From contig JBOZIK010000001.1 in the NCBI GenBank assembly GCA_051453625.1, positions 184,316,433 through 184,377,791 on the forward strand: a DNA stretch of 61,359 nucleotides, given 5' to 3'. Positions 1 through 12,585 of the stretch are shown in pieces (within the stretch, counting starts at the first letter, position 1; each line of letters opens with the position of its first letter). Below the pieces are notes generated by a model, which ran no database searches, was not told where the DNA came from, and was given only the letters and a program-made list of their open reading frames with translations. Source of the stretch: Welwitschia mirabilis. Taxonomy: Eukaryota > Gnetophyta > Gnetopsida > Welwitschiales. The translations under genes and the position numbers were made by a program.

Positions 1-827
1 TGATTATTTTCTTAAAATAAACGTAATGATGATTAGAATTATTTTTATTAGGTAAACAATTCATTAAATATTCACATATTGTATGCTGGAATTTGTATGG
101 TGTATTCATTCCACTAAACCAAGATAATCTCAATAATTATTCATTTCCATACTTGGATTTTGTCACCAAGGTGGGTTGCATTATACTTTTATCTCCAAAC
201 CCTTCTAGAAGTGGATTTGATGACTACTATCCTGTTCTACCCATGTATGGACTTACTCCGACTTAATATCTTGAGCCCTTGGTATCAAAGGATCATGTTG
301 TACCAACCTATGATGCTTCAAGAAAGTAGGGGTCACTTGTAAGCATGCATCCACCTCACGTACTTCTTGTCACCTGTATTAGGGTAATATCGAGATGAAG
401 TTTAAGCCTATGGAGTTGAGCCCAACCATGTTTTTATAGTTTAGAACCTAAAGTAGAACCAACTCATGCCTGGAGGGTGGCTAGATATCGAGTTGGAATG
501 CTATTAATAGGAGATGCAACCTCTTATTGTATTGATTAGGCACTATCCTAAAATTTATCCATTGTATGTGATAAAAGAAGTTAACATCCCATCAACTTTA
601 TACAAGATATTTTTGTGTGGTGAAAACAATGTTAGAAATAAATATAGGACACAAATTTGACATCATCTATGGTTAAGTAATAATTGTATTTTTTAATTAT
701 TTTAAATATTATAATGTGTTAACAGAGTCTAAATAAGATTTGATCCTAGGTTCTGTTGTGCATGTTAGTTAATAATACTTTTAAAAAAAATTATGGTTAA
801 TTAGGACAATTGAAGTTAGAGTGTTAC
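1..827. other. Unassigned sequence left of the copia element
   Basis: No family was recognised. The frame beginning near 154 on the + strand is open for about 38 codons and then continues to about 600 with scattered TAA, TAG and TGA stops, so it may be a decayed coding stretch. A short 60-codon frame at 160-342 overlaps it in another phase and is not convincing. The right edge at about 827 is sharp: beyond it the sequence matches the inside of the copia 3' LTR. The expected left neighbour of the copia element would be gypsy protease or gag sequence, and I cannot see it here. The stretch may be a further insertion or a rearranged end. Confidence 0.4.
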
Positions 828-1218
828 AATAGACATCTTGCAATTTGTAGATGTTTATAATTCATGAAATAGACATCTTATAGTGTTAATACATCTTCTA
901 AAACTCATTTTTCTAAAGTCACTAAAAGGATAGATGTCTACCAAATCAGAGATATCTTTGTAAGGATAAAATTTGCTTACAAAGAATAGAACTTTTAGGA
1001 TAGACATCTAACACATCAAAGACATCTTCTGTCAACTTATATAACTTTTAGAAAAGATGTCTGACATATCAAAGATGTCTTCAATCAATTATCTAAACTT
1101 AAAAAATATGTCTAATAGGTTAAAGATATCTATGATTTCTAAGATGTCTTTAATTCAAATCAATAAAAATCACTTCAAATCAATCAAAATCAATAGGCCT
1201 ACCAGGTTTTTGCTAACA
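828..1218 (+). repeat. Truncated 5' LTR of the copia element (3' portion only)
   Basis: This segment aligns with about 7575-8049 of the 3' LTR. Both begin with a tagacatcttgcaatttgta block, share the repeated 'gatgtct/agacatc' words and the tcaaagacatctt... stretch, and end in 'cctaccaggtttttgctaaca' (5') against 'cctaccaagattctgttgaca' (3'). The PBS follows four bases later. The first 765 bp or so of the LTR, present in the 3' copy from 6810, is missing here and replaced by unrelated sequence. Confidence 0.8.
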
Positions 1219-1221
1219 GAG

Positions 1222-1233
1222 TGATATCAGAGC
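1222..1233 (+). other. Primer-binding site (initiator tRNA-Met type)
   Basis: The 12 bases tgatatcagagc match the usual plant copia PBS TGGTATCAGAGC except for one G-to-A change. The site lies just 3' of the LTR end, where minus-strand DNA synthesis would have been primed. Confidence 0.85.
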
Positions 1234-1283
1234 ATAAGGCATAGCTACATATATCTGTAAAAGACCAAATTTAAAGATTACAA

Positions 1284-2261
1284 ATGTTAGTTTCATCTTC
1301 ATTTCAATATGTTAAAGAAAATTCCTAGGTGCTCAATTATCTTTAATGGAAGTTAGGATTTTACTTATTGGTATTAATTGATGAAGACATTTCTTAAATT
1401 GAATGAATATTATGATGTAGTTCAGAATGGCTTTTTTGATCCTTCAAATCCTAATGTCTTGAATAGAGATCATAATAAAAAAATATTAATTAGAAAAGAG
1501 GCATAATGCATTAGCTAAAACGATCATTTTCACATCTATAAGTAAAGTTATTAGAGCTAGAATCATAGGAAAAGGAAATGTAAATGATTAATAGGACCAA
1601 ATCAAAACTAAATTTAGATGTAGCCAAGAGAACATGAAAATCAAATAATTAGAGTAATTAAAATTTAAAAATTTCTACATCACAAGAGGTGAGTCTATTG
1701 AATCTTTTTTTTAAAAGAATGTATCAAGTAATTATTAATGTTAATGAATATAATTGTGGATTCACTAAAAGATAAAAGATAGATAGAATAGTTTAATTTT
1801 CCTACAATGATGCTAGATATAAGAGTGTGATGGTTACTTTGTTTCAAATAAAAGATTTTAATACTTTAATAATTGATGCATTGATTACTCATATAAGAAC
1901 CTTAAAAGATTTAGAAAACAAATTATCTTCATATGATCAGGCCTATTCTATAAAGTTCCAAAGAGTAAGAGAAAGAAGTGGTAGATTTGCTAGAAGAAGA
2001 GGAACAAAAAGTTATCAACATTAAGTAGGAAATAATCAAAGTTCTAATTTTCCTCAAAATAAAATAAGGCAATAAAATTTCAGAGGTTTTCACAGAGGAA
2101 GAGAATAATTTCAAAGAGGTAACATATTTGATGGTTAAAGAGGAAGAAGCAATTACTTCTAAAATAGGTAAAAAAATCAATACACTAAATAAGGCATAAA
2201 GAAAGATAAATTATGATGCATAAATTGTAAAAAAATAGGCCATATAGAAGATAAACATTGG
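1284..2261 (+). pseudogene. Copia gag remnant (nucleocapsid with zinc knuckle)
   Basis: Gag packages the element RNA in virus-like particles. The ATG at 1284 is the first suitable start after the PBS and is followed by gag-like sequence (residues near 'FLKLNEYYDVVQNGF', about 1391-1435). The 3' end carries a basic RG-rich stretch and a CX2CX4HX4-type zinc knuckle read as CINCKKIGHIEDKHW at 2217-2261, whose last cysteine position now reads as histidine. Many in-frame TAA and TAG codons and at least one frameshift break it. The family is clear; no product could be made. Confidence 0.75.
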
Positions 2262-5200
2262 TGAAATTTGGATTTTTCATCATTTCAAATAATCATGCTT
2301 CATCCAAACCTATTGAAGAATGTGAACCATCTACTTCACAACTAAAAACTAACAAAGGAAAGCAAGTTGAAAGAGGCGCAGCAAATCACTTAGCCTTAGT
2401 TTTTATAAAAAATATTGATTCTTTCATATGGATTATGGATAATGGTTGTTCAAATCACTTGACTTCAAATAAAAATTTATTTGTCAATTATAGGGTTACT
2501 GATTTAAGATCCATCAAAGTTGGTGATGGTTCTTTTGTCAAAGTAGAAGGCATTGGAGATGTTAAAATAAATCTACAAGATGGAAGATAGATTAATGTTC
2601 ATGATGCTTTTTATGTATTCAATATTTTTAATTCATTACTTTCAATTGGAAAAATGGTTTAAAAAGGTAACAAAGTTATGTTTTGCCAAGGATGATTTTA
2701 TTATGAACTATGATACAAGCTTCTCTACTTCTCTTCAAAAAATGCCACATCAAATCTATGCATTTTTTTTATGGGAGATAGCACATAAGGTAAAAATTTA
2801 TAACCTATGTCAATGTCAATTATGATTAAAAATCCTTCAATTTTATGGGACATGAGAGTAAGACATGCTTCCTACATAAACATTATGAAGATGTCAAAAG
2901 ACCAAAGTGTGTTGAGCATTAAATATTAAGAAATACCTACTGAAATTTGTGAAACATGTATGAAGGCTACAGAAAAACTATGCCACTTGAGTTAGTGTAC
3001 ATGGATTTGATTAGTCTGATGGATACTTACATAATGAAGGGATCAAACTATTTTATGATTATTGTTAATGATTTTTCTAGGGACACTTGGTCTTACCTCC
3101 TCCAATCCAAAGATGAAGCATTATCTNNNNNNNNNNNNNNNNNNNNNNNNNNNNNNNNNNNNNNNNNNNNNNNNNNNNNNNNNNNNNNNNNNNNNNNNNN
3201 NNNNNNNNNNNNNNNNNNNNNNNNNNTTAGGATCCATCAAAGTTGGTGATGATTCTTTTGTCAAAGTAAAAGGCATTGGAGATGTTAAAATAAATTTACA
3301 AGATGGAAGATGGATTAATGTTCATGATGTTTTTTATGTATTCAAGATTTTTAGTTCATTACTTTCAATTGGAAAAATGGTTTAAAAAGGTAATAAAGTT
3401 ATGTTTTGACAAGGATGATTTTATTATGAACTATGATACAAGATTCTCTACTTCTCTTCAAAAAATGCCAAATCAAATCTATGCATTGTTTTTTTATGGG
3501 AGATAGCACATAAGGTAAAAATTTATAACTTATGTCAATGTCAATTATGATTAAAAATCCTTCAATTTTATGGCACATGAGAGTAAGACATGCTGCTTAC
3601 GTAAACATTATGAAGATGTCAAAAGATCAAAGTGTGTTGAGCATTAAATATTAAGAAATACCTACTAAAATTTGTGAAACATGTATGAAGGCTACGGAAA
3701 AACTATGCCACTTGAGTTAGTGCACATGGATTTGATTAGTCTGATGAATACTTAAATAATAAAGGGATCAAACTATTTTATGATTATTGTTAATGATTTT
3801 TCTAGGTACACTTGGTCTTACCTCCTCCAATCCAAAGATGAAGCATTATCTACTTTTAAATATTTCAAATCACATGCTCAAAATCAATTGAAATAAAGGA
3901 TAAAAGCCATTAGAAGTGATAGTGGAGGTGAATTTGTAAATAATGATTTCAATCAATTTTGTGATAATTATGAAATTATCAAGCAAACAACAAGTGATTA
4001 TTCTCCATAAAGCAATGAAATAGCTAAAATAAAAAATGGTGTTATAAAATATATGGTACATTGCTTATTAACAAAAAGCATATTACCCAATTCTTGTTGG
4101 GGGAGAAGCTATTATTATAGCCACATATCTTCTTAACNNNNNNNNNNNNNNNNNNNNNNNNNNNNNNNNNNNNNNNNNNNNNNNNNNNNNNNNNNNNNNN
4201 NNNNNNNNNNNNNNNNNNNNNNNNNNNNNNNNNNNNNTTATTATAGCCACATATCTTCTTAACCAGGTGGTCGCCTCATCAAATCAACATAAAACTCCAT
4301 ATGAGCTAATTTTCAAGAGAATTCCAAATTTATCTCATTTGAAAAGTTTTGGGTGTATATGTTGGGTACACATATCTAATCACTTGACATCTATACTTGA
4401 TGCTAGAAGCATGAAGTGCATTTTTATTATATATAACATAAAAACTTATGGATATAGATGTTTTGAATCCATTAGTAAAAGATATTTCATTTCTAGAGAT
4501 GTTAAGTTTGATAAATTAAAATTGGATTTAGCACACTTCTCTTATAAACAAGACAATGTTGGTGATCCATCCATTACTTCTCACCCGTCTATGCCATCAT
4601 AAATTATTAAAGATCATTCATCTTCTCAAATATTGGACATAAATTTTTAGAGAATATTTAAAAGAAGTATCAGCACATTTCATGTAGCATATTTAGCCTT
4701 AATTAATGAATCAAAATATATTGATAAAGCTCTTTAATCTCTAATATGAAAAGAAGTATAAAAAAAGAAATGAATGCAATAAAAAAAAAAAGGGCACATG
4801 GAAACTTGTAAATAAACCAAAGGGAAATAAGATAATTGACTCAACACAGATCTTCAAATCAAAAATAAATAACAAATGCATTATCAAATGTTATAAAGAA
4901 AGGCTGGCTACTAGAGGCTACAAGCAAAGGAAGCACATTAATTATGAAGAAATTTTTGCATCNNNNNNNNNNNNNNNNNNNNNNNNNNNNNNNNNNNNNN
5001 NNNNNNNNNNNNNNNNNNNNNNNNNNNNNNNNNNNNNNNNNNNNNNNNNNNNNNNNNNNNNNNNNNNNNNNNNNNNNNNNNNNNNNNNNNNNNNNNNNNN
5101 NNNNNNNNNNNNNNNNNNNNNNNNNNNNNNNNNNNNNNNNNNNNNNNNNNNNNNNNNNNNNNNNNNNNNNNNNNNNNNNNNNNNNNNNNNNNNNNNNNNN

Positions 5201-6760
5201 NNNNNNNNNNNNNNNNNNNNNNNNNNNNNNNNNNNNNNNNNNNNNNNNNNNNNNNNNNNNNNNNNNNNNNNNNNNNNNNNNNNNNNNNNNNNNNNNNNNN
5301 NNNNNNNNNNNNNNNNNNNNNNNNNNNNNNNNNNNNNNNNNNNNNNNNNNNNNNNNNNNNNNNNNNNNNNNNNNNNNNNNNNNNNNNNNNNNNNNNNNNN
5401 NNNNNNNNNNNNNNNNNNNNNNNNNNNNNNNNNNNNNNNNNNNNNNNNNNNNNNNNNNNNNNNNNNNNNNNNNNNNNNNNNNNNNNNNNNNNNNNNNNNN
5501 NNNNNNNNNNNNNNNNNNNNNNNNNNNNNNNNNNNNNNNNNNTTGACACCATAGAACTAAGGATTTCTTTAGTAGTTTAGGTTATTTTTTGCATCAAATG
5601 GATGTAAATAGTGCATTTTTAAATGGCAATCTAGAAGAAGAAGTATATATTTTTTTACCCTAAAAGTCTTATTGTGGAAGACCAAGAAAACAAAGTATGC
5701 AAACTTAAAAAAGCTCTTTATGACCTCAAGCAAGCTTCAATAGCTTGGTTTAGAAGAATAAATGATTACATGATTGGAAAAGACTATAAAGCATACATTT
5801 TAAAGCCAAATTNNNNNNNNNNNNNNNNNNNNNNNNNNNNNNNNNNNNNNNNNNNNNNNNNNNNNNNNNNNNNNNNNNNNNNNNNNNNNNNNNNNNNNNN
5901 NNNNNNNNNNNNNNNNNNNNNNNNNNNNNNNNNNNNNNNNNNNNNNNNNNNNNNNNNNNNNNNNNNNNNNNNNNNNNNNNNNNNNNNNNNNNNNNNNNNN
6001 NNNNNNNNNNNNNNNNNNNNNNNNNNNNNNNNNNNNNNNNNNNNNNNNNNNNNNNNNNNNNNNNNNNNNNNNNNNNNNNNNNNNNNNNNNNNNNNNNNNN
6101 NNNNNNNNNNNNNNNNNNNNNNNNNNNNNNNNNNNNNNNNNNNNNNNNNNNTGATAGGATTATTGATATTTTTATGCCATACAAGACCTGATGTTGTATT
6201 TGCAACATCATTTATATCTAGATATATGGCTGAACCAAGAGAAAGTCATCTTGTTACTTTAAAACATATCATAAGGTATGTACTTAAAACACTTACATTT
6301 GGGCTTAAATTTGAAACATGAAATGGAGATATTCATTCTTATTATGATGCTAATTGAGGTGGATGCATTAAATATGAAAAATCCATTTTTAGTACTATTA
6401 TATTTCATGGAAGAAATCTAATTTATTATAACTTAAAGAAACAAACTTGTGTGTCTCTTTCATCTAATAAAGCTAAGTATATCTTCATGGCTGACTCTCT
6501 TCAACATGGTTTGTGATTTTTAAATTATTGAAACAATTGAAAGTAAAAGAAAAAACATGCTAGTCATAATAATTTCTCAAGAGCATACTCTTCATAAGAA
6601 GAGAAAGAAAATTAAAATCAAATATTATTTCATCAAAGAGAAGGTAAAGGAGGGAGTAATCATGCTCAAGCATGTTTCTACAAATGAACAAGCTACTGCC
6701 ATGTTGACAAAGAAGCTACTAATATGTAATATAAAGTATTTCATCTTTAAGATAAACATG
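2258..6760 (+). pseudogene. Copia pol remnant: protease, integrase, reverse transcriptase, RNase H
   Basis: The protease active site region reads WIMDNGCSNHL at 2429-2461; the family has Asp-Ser/Thr-Gly, so the middle residue is altered. A GAG-pre-integrase domain lies near 2850-2950. The integrase core follows at about 2980-3126 and continues after the duplicated block, with RSDSGGEF at 3912-3935 and a TPYEL/FGC region at 4267-4560. Reverse transcriptase starts near 4770, is interrupted by 580 N, resumes with MDVNSAFLNGNLEEEV at 5598-5645, and is cut again at 5813-6151. The TRPD...SRYM motif (about 6182-6229) and an RNase H tail to about 6760 close the gene. The YVDD box falls in a gap. Stops and frameshifts occur throughout. 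Confidence 0.88.
2504..3851 (+). repeat. Duplicated 0.62-kb block flanking a 100-N gap
   Basis: Sequence 2504-3126 is repeated almost unchanged at 3227-3851. The left copy stops at the gap exactly where the right copy runs on ('gaagcattatct' continuing into new integrase sequence). This is an end-to-end overlap of two contigs. It is most simply an assembly overlap or two alleles, not a true tandem duplication. Confidence 0.8.
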
Positions 6761-6798
6761 ATTTCTGTATCTCTAGCATCTAATTTCCACATTATCCC

Positions 6799-6809
6799 AA
6801 AGAAGGGAT
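6799..6809 (+). other. Polypurine tract of the copia element
   Basis: The purine run aaagaagggat lies directly before the LTR start 'tgttgattta'. This matches the usual copia arrangement of a purine-rich tract followed by TGTTG, and it would prime plus-strand synthesis. Confidence 0.75.
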
Positions 6810-8049
6810 TGTTGATTTAATGTGATCCAATGTGAATACATCATATGCTTTATGTCATCATCATTTTTAATGATGTTATCTAAAGAATTGTAAAGTATCT
6901 TATAAAGGTATTTCATCCTACATGCATAGAAAGGAGAGATAACTCCAAATCCTCTCTACAAAATACTTCATTGATGTAATGAAATTGAAGAAGACTAATG
7001 CCTCTATAAGAGAAGACTAAAATGATAAATAATTTGTGTCAGATCATTTGCCTAATACTTGCTTAATGCTTTAGCTTATTACTATACTTTATTTTATGCT
7101 TAAAAATTGAGATAATTTTAGATTCATCATTGTTACTATTGCTTTAAGCTTAAATTAGCTTCATTCTTCATTTCATATCATGTTTTAATTAAAATACTTC
7201 AAGATTTAAAGATTAGAGAAATGATCATGATAAAGATCATGTAATTAAAATTAAATAAAATGTTATTTAATTAGATAAGGAAGATTACAAGTTGCATTTC
7301 AAAGATTTGATAAAAGATTGATCAAAGAGTGATGACCTTTAAACCTTTGCGTAAAGATTGATGATTTCAAGTGTTCTTATGTCATTTTATTAAAGGATGA
7401 TATATTTTCATATTTGAAGAAAGATCATGAAATAATTACATTTTTAATGCTTTAAATTTACTTTTAAAGTTTTTTCTTTGATTTAAATATGATGATAGAT
7501 GAGGTAAGCTTTAGGTTTTACCATTAGAACCTTGTTTCAATGCTTTTTAAATCCTATTTCAAAACTGCCTTACAAGATAGACATCTTGCAATTTGTAGTT
7601 GTTTATAATCTATTACATAAACANNNNNNNNNNNNNNNNNNNNNNNNNNNNNNNNNNNNNNNNNNNNNNNNNNNNNNNNNNNNNNNNNNNNNNNNNNNNN
7701 NNNNNNNNNNNNNNNNNNNNNNNAACATCTTCCAACCTTAAGAGTCTTCATGTATTTCAATTTTCTAATTATTAAAAGTGTAGATACCTGCCAGATCAAA
7801 GATGTCTCCATAGAGATAAAATTTACTTATAGAGAATACAACTTTTAGAATGGACATATAACACATCAAAGACATCTTTTGTCAACTTATAAAACTTTTA
7901 GGAAAGACATATGATAAAGCAAATATATCTTTTATTAATTATCTAAACTCAAGAAAGACGTCTAATAGGTTAAAGAGATTTGTACTTCTCTATGACATAT
8001 TCAATTCAAATCAACCAAAATCATGAGGCCTACCAAGATTCTGTTGACA
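6810..8049 (+). repeat. 3' LTR of the copia element
   Basis: The LTR starts with TGTTGA after the PPT and ends in TTGACA, where gypsy protease sequence begins. Its length is about 1.24 kb, including a 100-N gap (7624-7723). The last 475 bp match the 5' LTR remnant. It contains many short words of the agacatct/agatgtct type, seen in both copies. Confidence 0.85.
6901..6907 (+). promoter_or_regulatory. Probable TATA box in the copia 3' LTR
   Basis: The motif tataaag lies about 90 bp into the LTR, a plausible position for the U3 promoter. No transcript evidence is visible. Confidence 0.45.
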
Positions 8050-8054
8050 ATAAT

Positions 8055-11000
8055 TAGAGTGGATAGTTACTACTTCATAGTACATTTTATGGTACTGGAC
8101 ATGAAGAATTCATCAAATCAAATAGGACCCATCATATTAGGAAGACTGTTCCTTAAAACTTAAATTCCTTAATCAATTATAGAAATTAATTAATGAAAAT
8201 TTCCTTTAGTAATATGATCATTAGAGTTAAACATCTTTAATGCGATGAAGTTATCATCAAATGAAGAAGGGGTAGAGTACATGGATAGGGTTAAAATTCT
8301 TTTTGAGAATTAGAAATTCACTTCTCATTATTTAAAAGATAATGAATTAGATTTCTCTTATGAAATGTGTCTCATAGCTCTAAATGAAATTGACTTAGAA
8401 TAAAAACGCTTGTCTAATGATTTGAAATATGTTTTTTTGGAGAATAACTCCCTCTTCTAATAGTTATAAATCCTTGTTTAATATCATTCTAAGAAGATTA
8501 ATTACTAAATTCTTGAGGAAGAATAAATATGCAATATGATGGACTCTCTCTGATATTAGCAGCATGGACCCTAGCATTTGCATGTATCATATTTATTTAG
8601 AAGATAATACTAAACCATCCATTATAGCACAATGAAGGATAAAATCAACTATGAGGGAAATAATAAATAATGAGGTAGCTAAACTTCTTGACAATTGGAC
8701 TATCTACTCTATTTCAAATAGCAAGTGGGTAAGTCTAACTTAGATCATAGTGAATAAATCAAGAAATACACTTATCCCTATTATACCTACTATAAAATGG
8801 AGAATGTGCATTGATTATAGGAAAATAACTATTATGTCGAGAAAGGATTATTTTCCTCTTTACTTTCTAGATTAAATTATAGAATGATTCATAGGTTATT
8901 CATTTTATTATGTCTTGGATGGATATTCAGCTTATAATAAAATTAAAATTGCTCCCAAATATAAAGACAAATCCATCTTAACTTGCCTTTTTGAAATGTT
9001 CACTTATAAATGGATGCCCTTCAGCTTATGTAATGCACCTATCACTTTTTAATGGTGCATGATTAGAATCTTCTCTGACTTATTAGATTTAGGTGTTAAA
9101 ATATTCATGGATGACTTTTAGTATAAACCTTATTTAACCACTATTTAAATAACTTAGAATGTTTCCTTGAGAGATGTATTTAAAAACATCTTGTACTCAA
9201 CTAGGAAAAATGCCATTTAATGGTTAATTAAGGTATAGCTTTAGGAGATGTCATCTCTAAGGAAGGAATTCAGGTGGATCCAACTAAGGCCCTCTTAATC
9301 ACATACTTGTTAATTCCTCAAAAATAAAAAGATATTAAATCATTCATAGATCACACAAGATACTATAAACAATTCATCAAATACTTTAGTAAAATATCTA
9401 GGACTTTGTGTGATCTATTAAGTAATGATGCCTCTTTTAATTGGACTTTAGTATGTTAAAATACATTTGCATAAATCAAAGGAAAACTAAATTCTACACT
9501 CATTATCCAATAATCCAATTGGAAATTACCTTTTAAGCTATGTGTGATACAAGTGACTTTAACATAGCAGTTGTATTAGGATAAAGAATTGATAAAAAGC
9601 CAAGTATGATTTACTACACTACTAAAACCTTAAATGACATTCAAATCAATTACACCATTACAAAGAAAGGGCTTTTGGCTAATATGTTTATCCTCAAAAA
9701 ATTTAGGTAACACCTGATATAAGTAGTTATTTATGCTAATCACTTAGCCCTTACATATATTTTTATCATAAATAATTTGAAACCATGATTAATCAGATGA
9801 ATACTATTCCTTTAACAATTATAAGTTAAGAATAAGAAATGCTTTAATAATATCATAGTGAAATACCTTTAATGCATATCTGCAAATAATTTGTAAACAT
9901 TTTTATCTATTAATAATACATTTTTGGATAAAGATCTATTTTTAGGCAAAGAAGCAACTTGATTTGCAAATATTACCAATTAATTAGTCTCTAAAACTAT
10001 TTCTTTTCACTAGACAATCAATGATAAAAAGAGGATTATAAGCTAATTCAATTTTTTTTTTTGGGATAACCCCTACATTTTCAAACACTGTTTAGACCAA
10101 GTCATTTACAAACATGTCCTTTAAACTGACATTCATGACATACTTAAACATTACCATTCTAAGGCTTATGGGAATCACTAATCAAATAACAAGATTGTAA
10201 TAAAAATACTTTAAATTAGTTTTTATTGGCCATTTATTTTCAAAGATTCCTATCTTGACTACAAATTTTATGATAACTGTAAAAGTTTAGGAAGTCTTTC
10301 ATGAAGATAAATGATGCCTTTAAATCCTATTATTATTGTTCAACCCTTTGATGCATGGTGAGTTAATTTTTAACACTCTTATCCATTATCAAATGGACAA
10401 CACTACATACTTGTTTGTATTAGCTATGTAACTAAATGGATTAAAGCATGTACTTATTAAATAAGTGATGCTAAAACATTAGTTAAATACTCTAAAGAAA
10501 ATGTATTAACTCATTCTGGATATCCATGTATTTTAATTAGCAATGGATGGATTCATTCTTATGCTAAATTATTCAATAACCTTATCATTAAATATAGGAT
10601 TACACATAAAGTCAAAACACTTACCACCCATAAATAAGTAACTAGGTTAAGGTAACAAATAAAAAACTTAAGAAAATATTTTAAAAAGTAGTAAATCCAA
10701 CATGAAAGAACTAGTCTTTCAAACTTAATGATGTCTTATGAGTATATTGCACTACTTGCAAAACACCCTTAGGAATGTCACCTTATTGATGAGTCTATGA
10801 TAAAGCATGTTACTTACTTGTGGAACTTGAGCATAGGTCTTACCTAGAAACCAAGAATATGAACTTATACTTAGAGTTTGCAAAGAAAAATAGGGTCATA
10901 ACTCAACAAACTAGACTAGATTAGAAATAATGCTTGTAAAAAAAAGAGAATAAATAAGGATAGAATTACAAGGTTCCATAGTTAACGTATTATTAAAAAC

Positions 11001-11165
11001 ATTTTTTAAAAGGAAGAGAATCTTTCTATATATCTCATGCTTACATATTTTTCTAAGCAAACTAGTAGCTAGGTGAAAAGGACCTTTCTTGATAAAAATA
11101 GATTTTGCCACACAGAGTATTTCTTTTGAAAATCCCAAAACTAATTAGCCCTTCAAATCAATAGA
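8055..11165 (+). pseudogene. Gypsy (Athila-like) pol remnant: protease end, RT, RNase H, integrase
   Basis: The protease C-terminus shows VLDM at 8092-8103 and PIILGR at 8128-8145. The RT region runs from about 8500 to 9120 and includes KWVS near 8727, MCIDYRK near 8808, LDGYSAYN near 8917 and an intact FMDDF active site at 9104-9118. RNase H follows at about 9430-9720, and is frameshifted. The integrase occupies about 10,120-10,830, with a GYP..I.N core, and its C-terminal GPF motif is at about 11,080-11,088. Dozens of stops, mostly TAA and TAG, break the frame. The catalytic RT aspartates survive, but no open frame does. Confidence 0.88.
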
Positions 11166-12585
11166 CAACATCTAAAACATTACCATCTATTCAGTTATCA
11201 ACTTATGAATCTTTTGAGCTTGTTGATTGAGGTTGAAGTCCCTTAAAACAAAAATTAAAAATAAAAGATTGCATTATCACCTAAGTAATGATTAAGGTCT
11301 ATTTTACTCAAGGGGTTTTAAGGAAAATAATGCTTATTTTGAGTATGTTAATTAAGAATGCATTCACTTAAGGTCTTCAAATTTAGAAAACTTGGTTGAA
11401 AAGGTGGAACTTACTTTTGCATGTGCTCTTTAAGTAAAAATCCTTTAATAAGGACAAGATTTATCTTAACTAGGCTAATGAATCAATGACCTCATAAGTG
11501 CCTTAAAAAATGACTATAGGAAGATGAATAAAAGAAAATAATATATCAATTCTCCAAAAACACATAATATTAATCACTTAGTTAGGTTGATTTAACTACA
11601 TTAGGGCTATGAATACCTTTTAATAATGTAGCTCTAATGATCTAATTGTGAAATGTTTAACTACATTAGGGCTATAAATGCTTACTAGTAATGTAGCACT
11701 GATTTCTAAATAATACAACANNNNNNNNNNNNNNNNNNNNNNNNNNNNNNNNNNNNNNNNNNNNNNNNAAGAACATATGTTAAGGTAAAAAGAGAAAATA
11801 AAGGAATAGAAAGGTGAAAATTAGAGGCTTTATATGAACTGTTATTTATTAACTTTCATACTTAGGATTTGCATTGATTTCTTAGATTCATATAAGTTAC
11901 TTGATTAAGACTTAGCTTGATTGATATTATGATTCAATAAAAATACAAAAATATAATAAAGGGCTGATAACTTAGGATAATTCACTCATTTATTCATTGG
12001 TTTCTAGTTTTACTCTATCAATAGATTTTCTGTTTAATTTACCTTGCATCACTTCACTAGATTCCACTTCATACCATATTGATGAGAAATAACTCCTAAG
12101 AAATTAAATATTTTTATGAATATATTTTTCACTTAGAACATGTTTGGTTATAAATATCTTACCTTTTTTCTTAGCATGATTTGTATTATTTTTAATAAAA
12201 GAACTCTTCATGATTCGTCTATNNNNNNNNNNNNNNNNNNNNNNNNNNNNNNNNNNNNNNNNNNNNNNNNNNNNNNNNNNNNNNNNNNNNNNNNNNNNNN
12301 NNNNNNNNNNNNNNNNNNNNNNTTCATGATTTGTCTATTCTCAAATAACTTAATGTTTTTACCATAAACTTTGAGGACAAAGTCAAGTTTTGATTAGGGG
12401 ACATGGCATCTCAAATTTCACTCAATTTTTAATAAATTTTTTATTTGATGCCTTAATCACATAAAATTACTCATAAAATTTTTCAAGTTATATAATTCAT
12501 ACTTGAAACACTTTTAACATAGATAATTTTTCTATGTTTAACCATTTTGTTATCAAGTTCTTGCTAAGGAACTAGCAAATGACTA
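11166..12585 (+). other. 3' non-coding tail of Element I, with two hairpin repeats
   Basis: No coding motif is visible between the integrase and the PPT. Two units of 65 bp start at 11,591 and 11,656. Each has the inverted repeat ctacatta...taatgtag (11,596-11,603 with 11,624-11,631; 11,661-11,668 with 11,689-11,696). The same tail, including both hairpin units, occurs in reverse in Element E (33,215-33,760). The stretch also contains a 48-N gap at 11,721 and a 100-N gap at 12,223 flanked by a 16-bp repeat. Confidence 0.65.

Larger units (their letters stand above)
828..8049 (+). mobile_element. Decayed Ty1/copia LTR retrotransposon nested in a gypsy element
   Basis: The order is truncated 5' LTR (828-1218), PBS (1222-1233), gag, protease, integrase, reverse transcriptase, RNase H, polypurine tract and 3' LTR (6810-8049). 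Integrase before reverse transcriptase is the diagnostic copia (Pseudoviridae-type) order. The coding part is full of stops and frameshifts, has two size-estimated gaps (4963-5542 and 5813-6151), and includes a 0.62-kb duplicated block around the 100-N gap 3127-3226. Immediately right of the 3' LTR the sequence reads as gypsy protease, so the element landed inside another retrotransposon. It cannot move by itself. The copia identity is secure; the left end is not. Confidence 0.9.

Noticed and set aside
160-342. A 60-codon + strand frame near the left end.
   Set aside because: It has no family features, and a longer broken frame in another phase overlaps it.
830-1190. Repeated agacatct/agatgtct words as a CRISPR-like or satellite array.
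   Set aside because: Spacing is irregular and the same words occur in the matching 3' LTR, so they are part of the LTR sequence. The organism is also a plant.
1929-2180. An 83-codon - strand frame opposite the copia gag.
   Set aside because: It is a shadow of the gag region; the sense strand carries the recognisable zinc knuckle.
4938-5552. Long open frames across runs of N (also at 20,354-21,165, 25,375-25,809, 42,947-43,537 and 53,904-54,505).
   Set aside because: They are open only because N cannot encode a stop. The real bases in them are few and show no family motif of their own.
10911-11138. A 75-codon - strand frame.
   Set aside because: It is a shadow of the Element I integrase C-terminus, whose GPF motif is on the + strand.
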